This document shows positions 34,601 to 45,885 of a stretch of DNA of 64,000 nt, piece after piece. Position 1 is the first letter of the stretch. Each line of letters starts with the position of its first letter. The notes under the pieces are model-generated. The model had not been told where the DNA came from. It did not search any database and saw only the letters and a list, made by a program, of their open reading frames with translations. The DNA is from Lathyrus oleraceus. Taxonomy: Eukaryota; Streptophyta; Magnoliopsida; Fabales; Fabaceae. Where the stretch lies: the NCBI RefSeq assembly GCF_024323335.1, contig NC_066579.1:126378854-126442853 (forward strand), given 5' to 3'. A program made the translations under genes and the position numbers.

Positions 34601-36364
34601 AGGACTTCAGCCAAGCAAATGGACACAAGAAACAGGCTATAAATGAAGAGTTTCGAAGCAAATAAGTTTGAACATCAACCTTCTAAATGCAGATCTGTGG
34701 AGCACGATCCTTCAACACACTTGCTTGCAGCTTGTTCTGGAGATGGAAATAAGGCAAGGCTAAGGAATTAGAATCCAATAATCAACCAAGGAAGTTGAGA
34801 ATTGGATCTGAAAATTTCAAGTGAAAACGCAAAATTCCTTTAGTGTATGGTTTGGGATGCCAATTGAATGAAATGGTGCTTCTATTTATAGATGGAAAGG
34901 CAAGGCAAGGGTGACCAAACTCGTGTGCATGAAGTTGGGTCCTCCATGCATGGGCCTGTACAGGCGCATGTGAGGCCCAAGATTAAGTGCAAATGCAAGC
35001 TGCGCTCATTCTGAAGTGAAATGGACGTGCATTTTGAATGGTATTTGCTTGTGCATGAAGCTTCATCATGGATTCCATAATTATGCCTAAATATTCACCT
35101 CTTCGAAAATGCCAATTATAAAATCCAAACATAAGCATATGAGTAATGTTTGGAAAGGTCTTGTCATAAGGAACAAATGTTATGTTGGACAAAAACTCAT
35201 TTGAAGTATGGAAATTTATGAAAACAGGCCATGAAGTTCATAGTGCAAAACATGCCTTTGAGAATTTTGTCAAAATGAACCAAATTCAAGCTTCTCAAGT
35301 TTTAGATCTTTTCAAGACAATCAAGATGGACTTAAATTTTGCATCATTTGGATTTTTGATGAAGAATTTATGGGCACTTGAAGTTGGACTTTTTTGCCTT
35401 TCAATGCATTTGGTCCAAAGTGACCTATAATGTTTTGCATTATCACATGTATTTATTTTGAGATTTTGAAATCTTGTTCAACATAAAATTTGAAGTATAC
35501 ATCTTAAACTTTCCAATTCATTTGATCCCACCTCAAAATCATAAAAAATGATTGAGTTATGTTCTTGGGAAGTTGACCCAAAATTCGGGTTTCAGTCAAA
35601 ATGACCTATAATGTCTTGGAATGGGAGATGACCTTCCAAGCTTCAAATCAATTTTTGATGAACATAAAGGTTGTTCATATTGTCCTTAAGAACATTTTTG
35701 CTTTTGGGATCATATCCATTTGACTAACACATAAAGAGTTAGGTCTCAGTGCATTTCAAAATAGTCAGATGAATTGACTGATCAACTTTTCAAGTCCACA
35801 ACTTATATCTTGATGAATGGGTGATTGAGGATACTAAAATAAGCTCAAATATGAATTAAATGATGAATTAGAGAACTTCCCTTGATTGTATTTGACCATG
35901 GGCTGTGGTTGCTTCATTAGCAAGGCATTGTGGGTGATCAGATGAATTAGGGTTTCCTTGAGGATCAAACCCCAAACCCTTTGACTTGCTTTGATCAAAA
36001 TGAGGAATTGAGATTCTAAGGAGGCATATTTTATGGATGAGAGCTTTGGGAACCATTTCCATGCTTGCCTTCATCTTCTCTTGGCCATATCTTTGCATCC
36101 ATGATCTCCTAGAAGCTTTGGACCTTGTGATTGCTCAAGCTACAAACAAAAGATGTTAGTGACATATTTTTGTGCTTTTGGTTAGTGAATAAAGATGAGA
36201 AAAGCAATAATATACAATTCAAGTATGCTTAGTGATCTCAAACCAGATCACAAGAGATTCCACCCAAAGGCAAAAGGAACCAAGATGCTTACGATCCTTG
36301 AGGCTTTGCAAGTGCAATGTTATGATGCCATGAGGGATCTTAGGATCAAAATTGGGGTCTTACA
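31605..36364 (-). repeat. Complete 5' LTR of the Ogre complex (4,760 bp)
   Basis: Minus strand TGTAAGACCCC (36364) to ...CCCCGCTACA (31605). TATA-like TATAAATA at 34883-34890. In the 3' part: hairpin 1 at 31961-32009, hairpin 2 at 31819-31834, PBS-like GGTGGCGACTC at 31667-31677. Compared with the middle LTR it has lost 92 bp at 34304/34305, with an AA microhomology. ORFs inside (for example 35182-35430) have no recognisable domain and are not conserved in element C. Confidence 0.92.
34883..34890 (-). promoter_or_regulatory. TATA box of Ogre LTR
   Basis: Minus strand TATAAATA, about 1.47 kb into the LTR. The same octamer is at the corresponding place in element C (56241-56248) and H2 (53816-53823), in LTRs that differ widely around it. 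Confidence 0.6.
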
Positions 36365-36369
36365 GGTTT
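36365..36369. repeat. Target site duplication GGTTT, right copy of Ogre complex
   Basis: Exact partner of 8956-8960; H1 pol resumes in frame from here. Confidence 0.92.
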
Positions 36370-37522
36370 ATCTCAAACTTAAGTGGCAAGGCTCAAGCCT
36401 TCTCACCTCTACTTCGACTCAAGCGGGAAGGCTTTGAATGGGGGCAAGTGCAACATGAGGCTTTCGACAAGATTAAAGACTACCTTGTGCATCCTCCAAT
36501 TCTGTCACCTCCTTGTAGGAATAGAAGTATGAGATTGTACATATCTGTATTTGATGTAACTTTAGGGACCATTTGGCTCAAGAGGATGCAAATGGCGTCG
36601 AAAGGGCCATTTACTACCTTAGTAGAGTTCTCAATGATGTAGAGACTAGATATAGTGTAATAGAAAATTTATGTCTATGTCTATATTTCTTATGTACAAA
36701 ATTAAAGCATTATATAAATCCAGTTGATGTTTACATTTTGTCTCATTTTGACGTTATTAAACATATGTTATCTAAACCTATCTTACATAGTCGAATTGGT
36801 AAATGGGCATTGGCTTTAACTGAGTATTCTGTAACTTACATGCCTCTAAAGGATTTTAAGGGACAAGTGGTCGCAGAATTTATAGTCGACCACTCCATAG
36901 TCGAAAACTCCCTAAACTATCTGGAGTTTGAGCCTTGGAAGTTATACTTAGATTGTTCAAGTCATAAGGATGGAACGGGTGAGGGTGTATTAGTTATTTC
37001 TCCTAACAAGATTCCAACAAAATTCAAGTACAAGGTTGAAGGCCTTCAAACAATGAGGCTGAGTATGAGGCTTTGATAGCCGGCCTCGAGATCTTGTTGG
37101 AATTAGGGGCAACTCGAGTCGAAATAATGGGAGACTCAGAGTTAGTGATAAAACAAATCACAAAGGAGTACAAACGTGTTAAAGAAAATCTAATTATGTA
37201 CTTTGTGATAGCTAGCAGACTCTTATATAAATTTGAAATGGTAAACATTCGACACATACCTTGACTTCAGAATCAAGAGGCCATTGACTTCGCTCAAATT
37301 GCCTCTGGGTATAAAATTTCAAAAGAGAAATTGAAAGATGTAATCGAGGTTAGAGGAAGAGTTGTGTCAACCAGACTATCCCCATCATATTTAAAGACAA
37401 TGAAGCTAGGATATGTTGACGAAGAGAATTTTGAGATACTAGCCATAGATTGTTTAACAGACGAAGATTGGAGAAAGCCAATAGTAGAATATTTAGAAAA
37501 TCCAACAACAGCTGCTGAATGA
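36365..37522 (+). pseudogene. H1 pol, RNase H and archaeal-type RNase H (broken)
   Basis: Continues H1 from 8960. Ty3-type RNase H region: 'FSPLLRLKREGFEWGQVQ', 'YYLSRVLNDVETRYSVIE', 'HFDVIKHMLSKPILHSRIG'. Then an archaeal-type RNase H: 'WKLYLDCSSHKDGTG', 'EYEALIAGLEILLELGA', 'IMGDSELVIKQI'. The domain order matches the Tat lineage, and sequence differs clearly from the Ogre copies, so this is another family. Frame breaks occur near 36575 and 37045, with stops near 37074, 37262 and 37520. Confidence 0.85.
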
Positions 37523-38215
37523 AAAGTCAGGTATCGTGCTTTAAGTTATATTCTTATGGGGAACGATTTATTAAAGAAGGCACTTGAAGGAGTCTTACTT
37601 AAATGCGTTAGTGAAGTGGTTATTGTTTTGGCAAGGAATGTATTGGCCTACCATGCGTAAGGATTGTATGGAATTCGCTAAAGGGTGCCAAGAGTGCCAA
37701 GTGAATGAGGGCGTACAACATGTCCCTGCAAGCGAACTCCACTTTATTGTCAAGCCTTGGAATTGTACAGGTTGTGCATTGGACTTTGTTGGAGAAATTC
37801 GACCAGCGTCATCTAAAGGTCAAATATACATTCTAGTGGGTATATATTATTTCACTAAGTGGATTGAGGCTATACCTTTAACGAATGTGGATCAAGAAAC
37901 TATAATCGAATTCATCCATAAACATATGAGTTACAAGTTTGGAATCCCATAAACTATCACAACAGATCAAGGATCAGTTTTCACGGGTCAAAAAGTCCAG
38001 GAGTTTGCTAAGGAAATGGGGTTCAAATTATTGATGTTTACACTGTATTACGCTCAGGCTAATGGTCAGGTCGAAGCAGCGAATTAGATAATAATTAGGT
38101 TAATTAAAAAGCATGTGGGGAAAAAGCCAAGGAATCGGCATAAGACATTGGACCAAATTTTATGGGCATGGCGAACCTCCCCTAAAGAGGCTATAAACGC
38201 TACACCTTTTTGGCT
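37523..38215 (+). pseudogene. H1 integrase, zinc finger and DDE core (broken)
   Basis: Integrase of H1: zinc-binding part 'CQECQVNEGVQHVPA', core 'CALDFVGEIRP', 'TDQGSVFTGQ' and 'NGQVEAAN' hold the D, D and E positions. A frame break near 37590, a stop at 37950 and TAG near 38087 inactivate it. It is interrupted at 38215 by the Sirevirus element and continues at 47578. Confidence 0.85.
38211..38215. repeat. Target site duplication TGGCT, left copy of Sirevirus
   Basis: TGGCT precedes the LTR start TGTTGGTTC and is repeated at 47578-47582 after ...AATTTCA. Confidence 0.92.
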
Positions 38216-39174
38216 TGTTGGTTCTAAGTGTTGGCAGCAATTTTGGTAAAACCAAGAGTGTTCACAAGTTGTCACATGTGTTGTCTTGACATGAGATAAC
38301 TTGTACCTGCAGGATGTTTAAAATGTGATTATGCAGGATTTTACTGAGATGTCAGACCCGATGTCATGACATCTGTATACAGAACATTCAGTCTGAATGT
38401 TATGTATTATGTGATTGCATTTTTAATGCTAATATGTGTATGTTTGATGAGATGATTGAACACGCTATCAATCAGTAATTACAACGAGATTAACTTATTT
38501 TCCAAAGAGATATAATCAACTGTCATGAAAAGATATGAATGGAAAACAGTTTTAGGGTTTCATGATGTCCAAGCCCAGCCAAATGCTTCTATAAAAAGGA
38601 CATGGAAAACCTGATTTGATACACAAGAAATAACGAACGAAATATTGAGAGAGAATAAGGGTTTAAGTCTTGTGTGGTCGTGTGAATTGTAAGCCATTCA
38701 ATTCATCCATAGATGATTGAATTGGTCTAATTTTTGAGTTGTAATTTGTCACTCTAAGCTTTGAAGCATGAGTGTGTGTCTACTTGATTGAAGATTTTAA
38801 GTAAGATCAAGTGTGTGTCTTTGAAGAGTGTCTTCTTTTCATTGTAATTCTTGTTTTATATCACTGTTGTGATTGAGGGGGAGTGAGTAGGATCTCATAT
38901 CTAAGAGATCTTAGGTAGAAGTAACATGGGTAGAGATTAGGTGAAAAGACTGTAACTTGAAGTTGTTTACTAAGAGTCTTTGAACTAATTTTGTTTAGTG
39001 GATTTCCTTCCTGGCTTGGTAGCCCTCAGACGTAGGTGAGTTTGCACCGAACTGGGTTAACAATTGCTTGTGTCTCTTGCATTACTGTTCTTTATCTTTT
39101 ATCCTGTTTGTATTGTTCAGATATTAGTGTCGTGACATTACCTTCGAGATCTCATATCTGATACCAGAATTTCA
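38216..39174 (+). repeat. Sirevirus 5' LTR (959 bp)
   Basis: TGTTGG...TTTCA. TATAAAAA at 38590-38597. It holds a perfect 14-bp palindrome GATGTCATGACATC at 38362-38375 and an inverted repeat AACATTCA-gtc-TGAATGTT just after it. A (T/A)GAGGGGGAG purine run lies near 38875. Confidence 0.92.
38590..38597 (+). promoter_or_regulatory. TATA box, Sirevirus LTR
   Basis: TATAAAAA, repeated at 46990-46997 in the 3' LTR; well placed at about 375 bp into the LTR. Confidence 0.6.
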
Positions 39175-39176
39175 AT

Positions 39177-39188
39177 TGGTATCAGAGC
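39177..39188 (+). other. Primer-binding site, initiator tRNA-Met type
   Basis: TGGTATCAGAGC two bases after the LTR end; this is the usual Ty1/copia PBS, complementary to the 3' end of initiator tRNA-Met. Confidence 0.92.
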
Positions 39189-39241
39189 AGGCATCCTGCT
39201 CTAGTTCTGGGTGAGATCTAGGGACGTTACTTTCTGGTACT

Positions 39242-40850
39242 ATGATGAGAGATGGAGGATCTGTTCACATACCACCTATTCTGGATGGATCCAACTATGA
39301 CTACTGGAAACCTCAAATGGTAGCCTTCCTAAAATCTTTGCATAATAAGGCTTGGAAGGCTGTTTTAACAGGCTGGGAACATCCAGTTATTACTAAGGAT
39401 GGAGAAGCTACAACTGACAAGAAGGCTGAGGAACAATGGATTAAGGAGGAGGATGATCTAGCCCTTGGGAACTCTAAAGCATTGAATGTTATATTCAATG
39501 GAGTAGATAAGAATATCTTCAGATTGGTAAACAACTGTGAAGTGGCTAAAGATGCTTGGGACATTCTCAAAACAACTCATGAAGGCACCTCTAGAGTAAA
39601 GATGTCTAGACTGCAGCTGCTCACTACCAAGTTTGAAAATTTAAGGATGAAAGAAGATGAAAATATTCATGAATTTCATATGAATATCCTTGAAATTGCT
39701 AATGCCTCAGGAGCCCTGGGTGAGAAGATGTCAGATGAAAAACTAGTGAGGAAAATACTTAGGTCACTCCCTAAGAGATTTGCCATGAAAGTGACAGCCA
39801 TTTGAGATGGGAATATGTGATGGATCTGAAAAGAAAGTCAAAAGCATATCCTTCATGTCAAACAGTGAGGAGAAAGAGGAAGAAAGTGGTCAAGATATTG
39901 ATGAAGATTTGGAAAATGATGTAGCATTACTGGGAAGACAGTTCAACAAACTTCTGAAAAAGATGGATGTGAGGTCTAAGGCTAATGTCAAGAACATCTC
40001 ATCTGACATCAGTAAATCCAATAATGCTGGAAGAAGAACCAGATCAGATGAAAAGCCCAAAGAAGGAAAAGGAGTTCAGTGCCATGAATGTGATGGGTAT
40101 GGACACATTAGAACTGAATGTGGGACCTACCTCAAGAAACAGAAGAGAAGTCTTGCTGCTACCTGGTTTGATGAAAGTGAAACAGAGGAGTCTCCAAATC
40201 TTGTGACTACCTTGACTAGAAGATGGGGTTCTGATGAAGACTCAAGTGATGATGATGTGACCTTTGAAGAGTTAGCCTCTACTTACAGAAAGTTGTGTCA
40301 TAGGAGTGAAGAAGTGTGTCAACAAGTTGAAAGTCAGAAGAAAGTGATAGCACAGCTGGAGAATGAGAAGGCAGAACATTTGGAAACCATCTCAAAGTTG
40401 AAGACTGAAGCAGTATTCTTGAATTCTAAACTGGATGAGATGACCAAGTATGTAAGAATGCTAAACAATGGATCTGACACCTTAGACAAAATTCTCCAGA
40501 CTGGACAAATGACAGGAGACAAGTCTGGCATTGGGTTCAATGAATCTAAACCTGAGTGCAGCCACACTGGTAGCAAACCAAAGTCCAAACCTAAGTTCAT
40601 TCACACTGGTAGCAAACCAGAGATGTCACATCATATGTCACAACATCATAAAGGAAGACAGCAGAAAGGGAAACATCTAAGATGGAGATGTCATTACTGT
40701 GGAAAATTTGGCCACATAAAACCATTCTGCTATAAGTTGTATGGCTATCCTAGTCCTTCGCATCTTCAACCTAAACACAAATATCATAGACCTGTCAACA
40801 AAAAACAATGGGTTCCTAGGACTGATGTTACAAGTCTGATAGCTCACACT
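39242..40850 (+). pseudogene. Sirevirus gag with two zinc knuckles (one break)
   Basis: Gag N-terminus at ATG 39242 ('PPILDGSNYDYWKPQMVAFL', then a UBN2-type Gag core to 39805). A stop and frame change at 39803-39807 separate it from the rest (39807 onward). The second part has an acidic region, the CCHC knuckle CHECDGYGHIRTEC at about 40080, a coiled-coil stretch (40270-40480), a short repeated 'HTGSKP' motif at about 40560-40620 and a second knuckle CHYCGKFGHIKPFC at about 40692. Two knuckles and a coiled coil fit Sirevirus Gag. The break may include a small deletion. Confidence 0.85.
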
Positions 40851-42400
40851 TCCTTCAAAGTTTCAGCCAAAGAAGATTGGTACTTTGACAGTGGGTGCTC
40901 CAGACACATGACTGGAAACAAAAACCTGCCAACTGGCCTTCATCCTCATGCCACAAGTTATGTAACCTTTGGTGATGGAGAAAAGGGTGAAATCAAGGGA
41001 ATTGGTAAGCTTAACTGCCCTGGAATTCCTAATCTTGACAATGTCTTACTTGTTAAGGGACTGACTGCAAACCTAATAAGCATTAGTCAACTATATGACC
41101 AAGGTCTAACTGTAAACTTCACTAAAACTGAACGTTTGATTACTAATAAAGAAAATGAAGTGATCATGAAAGGAGTCAGGTCTAAGGACAACTGCTACAT
41201 GTGGAGTTCTGAAGAAACTGGTTATGCTTCAATGTGTACTCTAGCTAAAGAAGAAGAAGTGAAGATATGGCATCAAAGATTGGGCCATCTGCATCTTAAA
41301 GGAATGAAGAGGATTATATATGTTAAAGCTGTTAGAGGAATTCCCAACTTGAAGATTGATGAAGGAAGAGTCTGTGGGGAATGTCGACAAAGATGTCACA
41401 TCAGAAGCTCAAACATGACACCACTTCCAGAATTCTAGAACTCCTCCATATGGATTTGGTGGGACCCATACAGGTAGAAAGCCTTGGTGGAAAGAAGTAT
41501 ACCTATGTAGTGGTGGATGACTTCTCCAGATACACCTAGATCAATTTTATAAGAGAAAAATCTAATGTATTTGAAGTCTTTAAAGATCTTTGTCTAAAAC
41601 TTCAAAGAGAAAAGGAAAGTCAAGTTATCAAAATCAGAAGTGATCATGGGAAGGAATTTGAGAACAACAAATTTGTTGAATTCTGTTCATCAGAAGGAAT
41701 TCATCATGAGTTCTCATCTCCCATTACTCCCCAGCAAAATGGTGTGGTGGAAAGGAAAAATAGAACCCTTCAAGAATCAGCCAGAGCTATGATTCATGCT
41801 AAGAAATTGCCCTACCACTTTTGAGCTGAAGCTATGAACACAACCTGCTATGTTCACAACAGAGTAACCTTGAAGAAAGGGACTCCTACTACCTTATATA
41901 AAGTCTGGAGAGGGAGAAGACCTACAGTCAAATACTTCCATGTGTTTGGTAGTACATGCTATATCTTCACTGATCGTGAACAAATAAGGAAGATGGATCC
42001 CAAAAGTGATGAAGGAATATTTTTGGGCTACTCAACAAATAGCAGAGCATATAGAGTCTTTAATTCCATAACAAAAGTAATGATGGAATCTATCAATGTT
42101 GTGGTTGATGATCAACAGACTAATGTCACAGACGATGTTGAGACATCTCTGAATGATCCCTCAGCTAATTTCTCAGACAAAAATAAGAAGAGTGAACCTC
42201 CTCAAGATGAACTTGAAGATGACAAAATCAACAAGGGACCCTCCATCAGAATTCAGAAGGATCATCCCAAAGATCTCATTATAGGAAACCCAAATAAAGG
42301 GGTCACAACTAGATCAAGGGAAGTGATCTCACATGGCTGCTTTGTGTCCAAGATTGAGCCTAGGAATGTCAAGGAAGCCTTGACTGATGAGTTCTGGATC
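40851..42400 (+). pseudogene. Sirevirus protease and integrase (stops)
   Basis: In frame with gag part two: protease motif FDSGCSRHMTG (about 40890), then the pre-integrase segment 'IWHQRLGHLHLKGM' and CGECRQ zinc ligands. The frame is lost near 41430. In another frame the core continues with the aspartate at 'MDLVGP', 'RSDHGKEF' and 'QQNGVVERKNR', so all three DDE residues are visible. Stops: TAG near 41538 and TGA at 41822-41824 (tryptophan codon). After 41834 the open part covers the integrase C-terminal region ('GRRPTVKYFHVFGSTCYIF', 'GIFLGYS'). Confidence 0.87.
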
Positions 42401-43849
42401 AATGCCATGCATGAGGAGTTAGGTCAATTCAAGAGGAATGAAGTATGGGAACTGGTTCCTCGACTTGAAGGAATAAATGTCATAGGTACAAAGTGGGTGT
42501 ATAAGAATAAATCTGATGAATAAGGGGTGGTTACTAAAAACAAAGAAAGATTAGTAGCACAAGGATATACTCAAGTTGAAGGAGTGGATTTTGATGAAAT
42601 ATTTGCCCCTGTAGCTCGCCTTGAGTCCATTAGACTATTGCTTGGAGTGGCATGTATTCTGAAGTTCAAACTGTTCCAAATGGATGTAAAAAGTGCCTTC
42701 TTGAATGGCTACTTAAATGAGGAAGTATATGTTGAACAACCTAAAGGATTCCCAAATCCAAATCTTCCAAAGCATATGTACAGATTGAAGAAAGCCCTTT
42801 ATGGTTTGAAACAAGCTCCTATGGCTTGGTATGAGAGACTCACAGTGTTCCTCACTAACAATGGATACAGGAAGGGAGGTATTGACAAGACCCTATTTGT
42901 TAAGAATGAAGGAGGAAAACTCATGGTTGCTCAAATATATGTGGATGATATTGTGTTTGGTGGGATATCAGATCATATGGTCGAACATTTTGTTAGAAAA
43001 ATGTAGTCTGAGTTTGAGATGAGCCTTGTTAGAGAGCTGACCTATTTTCTTGGGCTACAAGTCAAGCAGATGGAAGATTCTATCTTTCTATCTCAAAGAA
43101 AATATGCCAAAAACATTGTTAAGAAGTTTGGCATGGAGAATGAAAGTCATAAAAGAACACCTACTCCTACACATTTGAAAGTCTCCAAAGATGAAAATGG
43201 TGTTAGTGTAGATCAAAGTCTATACAGAAGCATGATAGGAAGTCTGCTATATCTCACAGCAAGCAAACCTGACATTGCATTTGCTGTAGGTGTTTGTGCT
43301 AGATATCAAGCTGAACCAAAAATCAGTTACATAAACCAAATGAAGAGGATACTGAAATATGTCAATGGCACCAGTGACTATGGGATGTTATATACTCATG
43401 GATCTGGATTTATGCTGACTGGTTACTATGATGCTGACTGGGCTGGAAGTGCTGATGATAGGAAAAGCACATCAGGAGGATGTTTCTTCTTGGGGAACAA
43501 TTTAATATCTTGGTTTAGTAAGAAAAAAAATTATGTGTCCTTATCCACTGCTGAAGCTGAATACATAGCAGTTGGGAGTAGTTGTTTTCAACTGGTTTGG
43601 GTGAAACAAATGTTGACTGAATACAATGTCACACAAGATGTCATGACATTGTACTGTGACAACCTGAGTGCTATAAATATTTCTAAGAATCCTATTCAGC
43701 ATAGCAAGACAAAGCACATTGATATTCGTCATCACTTTATTAGAGAACTTGTGGAAGAGAAAACCATAGCATTGGAGCATGTTACTACTGAAATGCAATT
43801 AGCTGACATATTTACAAAGGCTTTGGATGCTAATCAGTTTGAATTTTAA
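42401..43849 (+). pseudogene. Sirevirus reverse transcriptase and RNase H (two stops)
   Basis: RT: 'NEVWELVPR', 'RLVAQGYTQVEGVDF', 'FQMDVKSAFLNGYL', 'LYGLKQAPMAWYE', catalytic YVDD at about 42940. RNase H: 'YYDADWAGSADDRKSTSGG', 'SLSTAEAEYIAVGSS', 'HIDIRHHFIRE'. Only TAA at 42521-42523 and TAG at 43004-43006 interrupt it; both fit C-to-T changes of glutamine codons. Otherwise full length with active-site residues kept. Confidence 0.9.
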
Positions 43850-44154
43850 GAGGGAAATTGGGGATTTATATCCATAAGAATTTATAGCAATTAATTTGGA
43901 ATGGAAAAGGTAATAAAAATATTGTCTGCCCACTTAAAAGAAAGTGCCCCATTTATGGTAAATCATTACCTAGTATTGGAACTATCATCTATAGCATTCC
44001 CACACGCTACCTTAGTTCAACCACTTCCATCTTCATCAAATTGTATCAACCATCTCTGCTAGGGCAACACAAATTCTTTCACAAGCTCAACAAGATGCCA
44101 TAACATCCTTCATCTTCTGGTTCCAAACCTACGCACAAAGCAAGAACACCATCC
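43850..44154 (+). other. Spacer between pol and envelope-like ORF
   Basis: 305 bp without an ORF, GGGAAATTGGGGATTT near the start; probably leader for the downstream ORF. No splice acceptor can be assigned with confidence. Confidence 0.4.
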
Positions 44155-45885
44155 ATGGATATTCTTCATGAAGACATTTTGGAAGTTATTCCCCTTTCAG
44201 TCATCCCTGGTGACGCCCCTGGTCCATCCTCCACTGCAGGGCATACTCAAGGTAACAGCTTTGATAACCCTACCTCTAAAGATGACATGCATCATACTGA
44301 TCGTGTCATTAGAAATTTGGTCACAAGGATCCTAAATGAAGGACACTCAGTCAAGGGAGTTTCGACTCCTCTATCTAGAAGGGACCCCTCACCTGAGGTT
44401 GAACCTCACAATGAGAAAGATGATGATTCATCTAGGTCAGAGAAAGATATTGCTGCTGAGGGACTGTGTTCTTTAGGAAAAACCTTGCCCAGTAAGAAAC
44501 CTGTAGATGCTTCTCAGAAGCATGCCTCTGGTAAGAAGGTGATTGACTTGGAAGAAGAAAGCTCATATGATGAAGATGACACCTTGCTTCATCACCTGGA
44601 GCCAAGGGTTGCTAAGAGAATGAAGACCAGGAAGGGGAGGTCTGTGGCTGAGATGATGACAGCCAGAACTAGTAAGAAGGCTACTACTGTAGGTCCTTCA
44701 AAATCATGGAGTAAAGTGGAGGTCAATAAGTGAAAGGTCAGAGAAAGTTCCGATTCAGAGGATGATATTGAAGACGATGTCCCGTACATCTCTCATGTTA
44801 AAAAGCAAACTGTTAGAAAGTCTCCTGCTAAGGTTGCAGCTGTGCATTTGGATAACATTTCCTTCCATCTGGAAGATGGTGCAGCCAAGTGGAAATTTAT
44901 AATATAGAGGAGAGTAGCTATGGAAAGGGAACTAGGAAAGGATGATGTGGAAGTTAAGGAGGTTATGGAGTTGATCAAGTTTGTTGATTTAATGAAAACA
45001 GTTAGTGGATTACCCCAATGTTTTGAAGGTCTTGTGAAGGAGTTTGTGGTGAACATCCCTGAGGATATTGGTGACAAGAACAACAAAGAGTTTTGCAAGG
45101 TTTTTGTTATAGGAATGTGTGTAAGGTTCTCTCCTACTGTGATCAATAAGTTCCTAGGAAGAGGAACAAATGGTGTTGTTGAATTGGAGGCCACAGACAA
45201 TGAAGTCTGTAGGAAAATCACTACTGGTCAGGTCAAGGAATGGCCAAGCAAAAAACATCTCTCTATTGGAAAATTAACTGTGAAATATGCTATCTTGCAT
45301 AAGATAGGGTCACCCAATTGGGTACCAACAAACCACATCTCAACAATCTCTAATGCTCTTGGAAGGATAATATATGCTATTGGAACCAAGCTTAACTTTG
45401 ATTATGGAAGGTTCATGTTTGAACAAATTGTCAAACATGCTTCCACAAATGCAGTGAAACTGCCAATTGCTTTTCCCTCAATAATTTGTGGGATAATTCT
45501 AAGCCAGCAACCTAGTATTTTGAGCACCAGTGATATCTCTAGTAGAAGAAAACCTCCTTTTTCAGTGCATTACAAGTTATTTGAAGGCAGTCATGTCAAT
45601 GACATTATCATGACATCTGCGATGAAGAAGCCAACCTCTCAAGGTGGCCTGATTGCTGAACTAAAAGAGACATGCAAGGAATTGGAGACTGGGATAAGGG
45701 TGGCTAAGGCTAGGAAAGAAGCTCTAGAGGTTCTAATTAGTAGCTTGGAGCAAGGAGATATGGATAATGTTGGTGAAGCCAAGGAAACAGATGCCCACAC
45801 CTCAAGTGAGAGGTCTGAATCTCAAGATAAATCTAGTGGCAGTTCTGGATCTGAAGGTGAAGAAGATGCTACCTCCTCAAACTGA
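44155..45885 (+). pseudogene. Sirevirus envelope-like ORF (two stops)
   Basis: One frame from ATG 44155 to TGA 45885, broken by TGA at 44731-44733 and TAG at 44905-44907. The N-terminal third is acidic and serine-rich with a basic patch ('RVAKRMKTRKGR'). The central part ('FVVNIPEDIGDKNNKEFCKV', 'VRFSPTVINKFLGRG') resembles the plant-specific domain annotated as putative plant transposon protein in SIRE-type envelope-like ORFs. The C-terminal part is a predicted coiled coil ('ELKETCKELETGIRVAKARK') with a Ser/Glu-rich tail. I see no clear signal peptide or strong transmembrane segment. The name envelope-like is historical; function is not established. Confidence 0.75.

Larger units (their letters stand above)
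8961..36364 (-). mobile_element. Tandem Ogre complex: LTR-internal B-LTR-internal A-LTR
   Basis: One 27.4-kb minus-strand insertion bounded by a single target duplication. In element order: full LTR (36364-31605), PBS, ORF1, gag-protease, intron, pol and 3' UTR of internal B (31604-21332), an LTR lacking its first 1.5 kb (21331-17984), PBS, ORF1, gag-protease, intron and pol of internal A (17983-9334), and the last roughly 345 bp of an LTR (about 9307-8961). The outer ends are proper LTR termini. The two internal regions are near-identical by eye and share inactivating changes, so this is a recombined multimer rather than two independent insertions. Both internal junctions have lost the polypurine tract and LTR start. 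Confidence 0.88.

Noticed and set aside
35182..35430. 82-residue ORF
   Set aside because: LTR sequence; the matching region of element C is not open.
44155..45885. Host transcription-factor-like gene
   Set aside because: It is within the LTR bounds of the Sirevirus, after pol, and resembles the known envelope-like ORFs.
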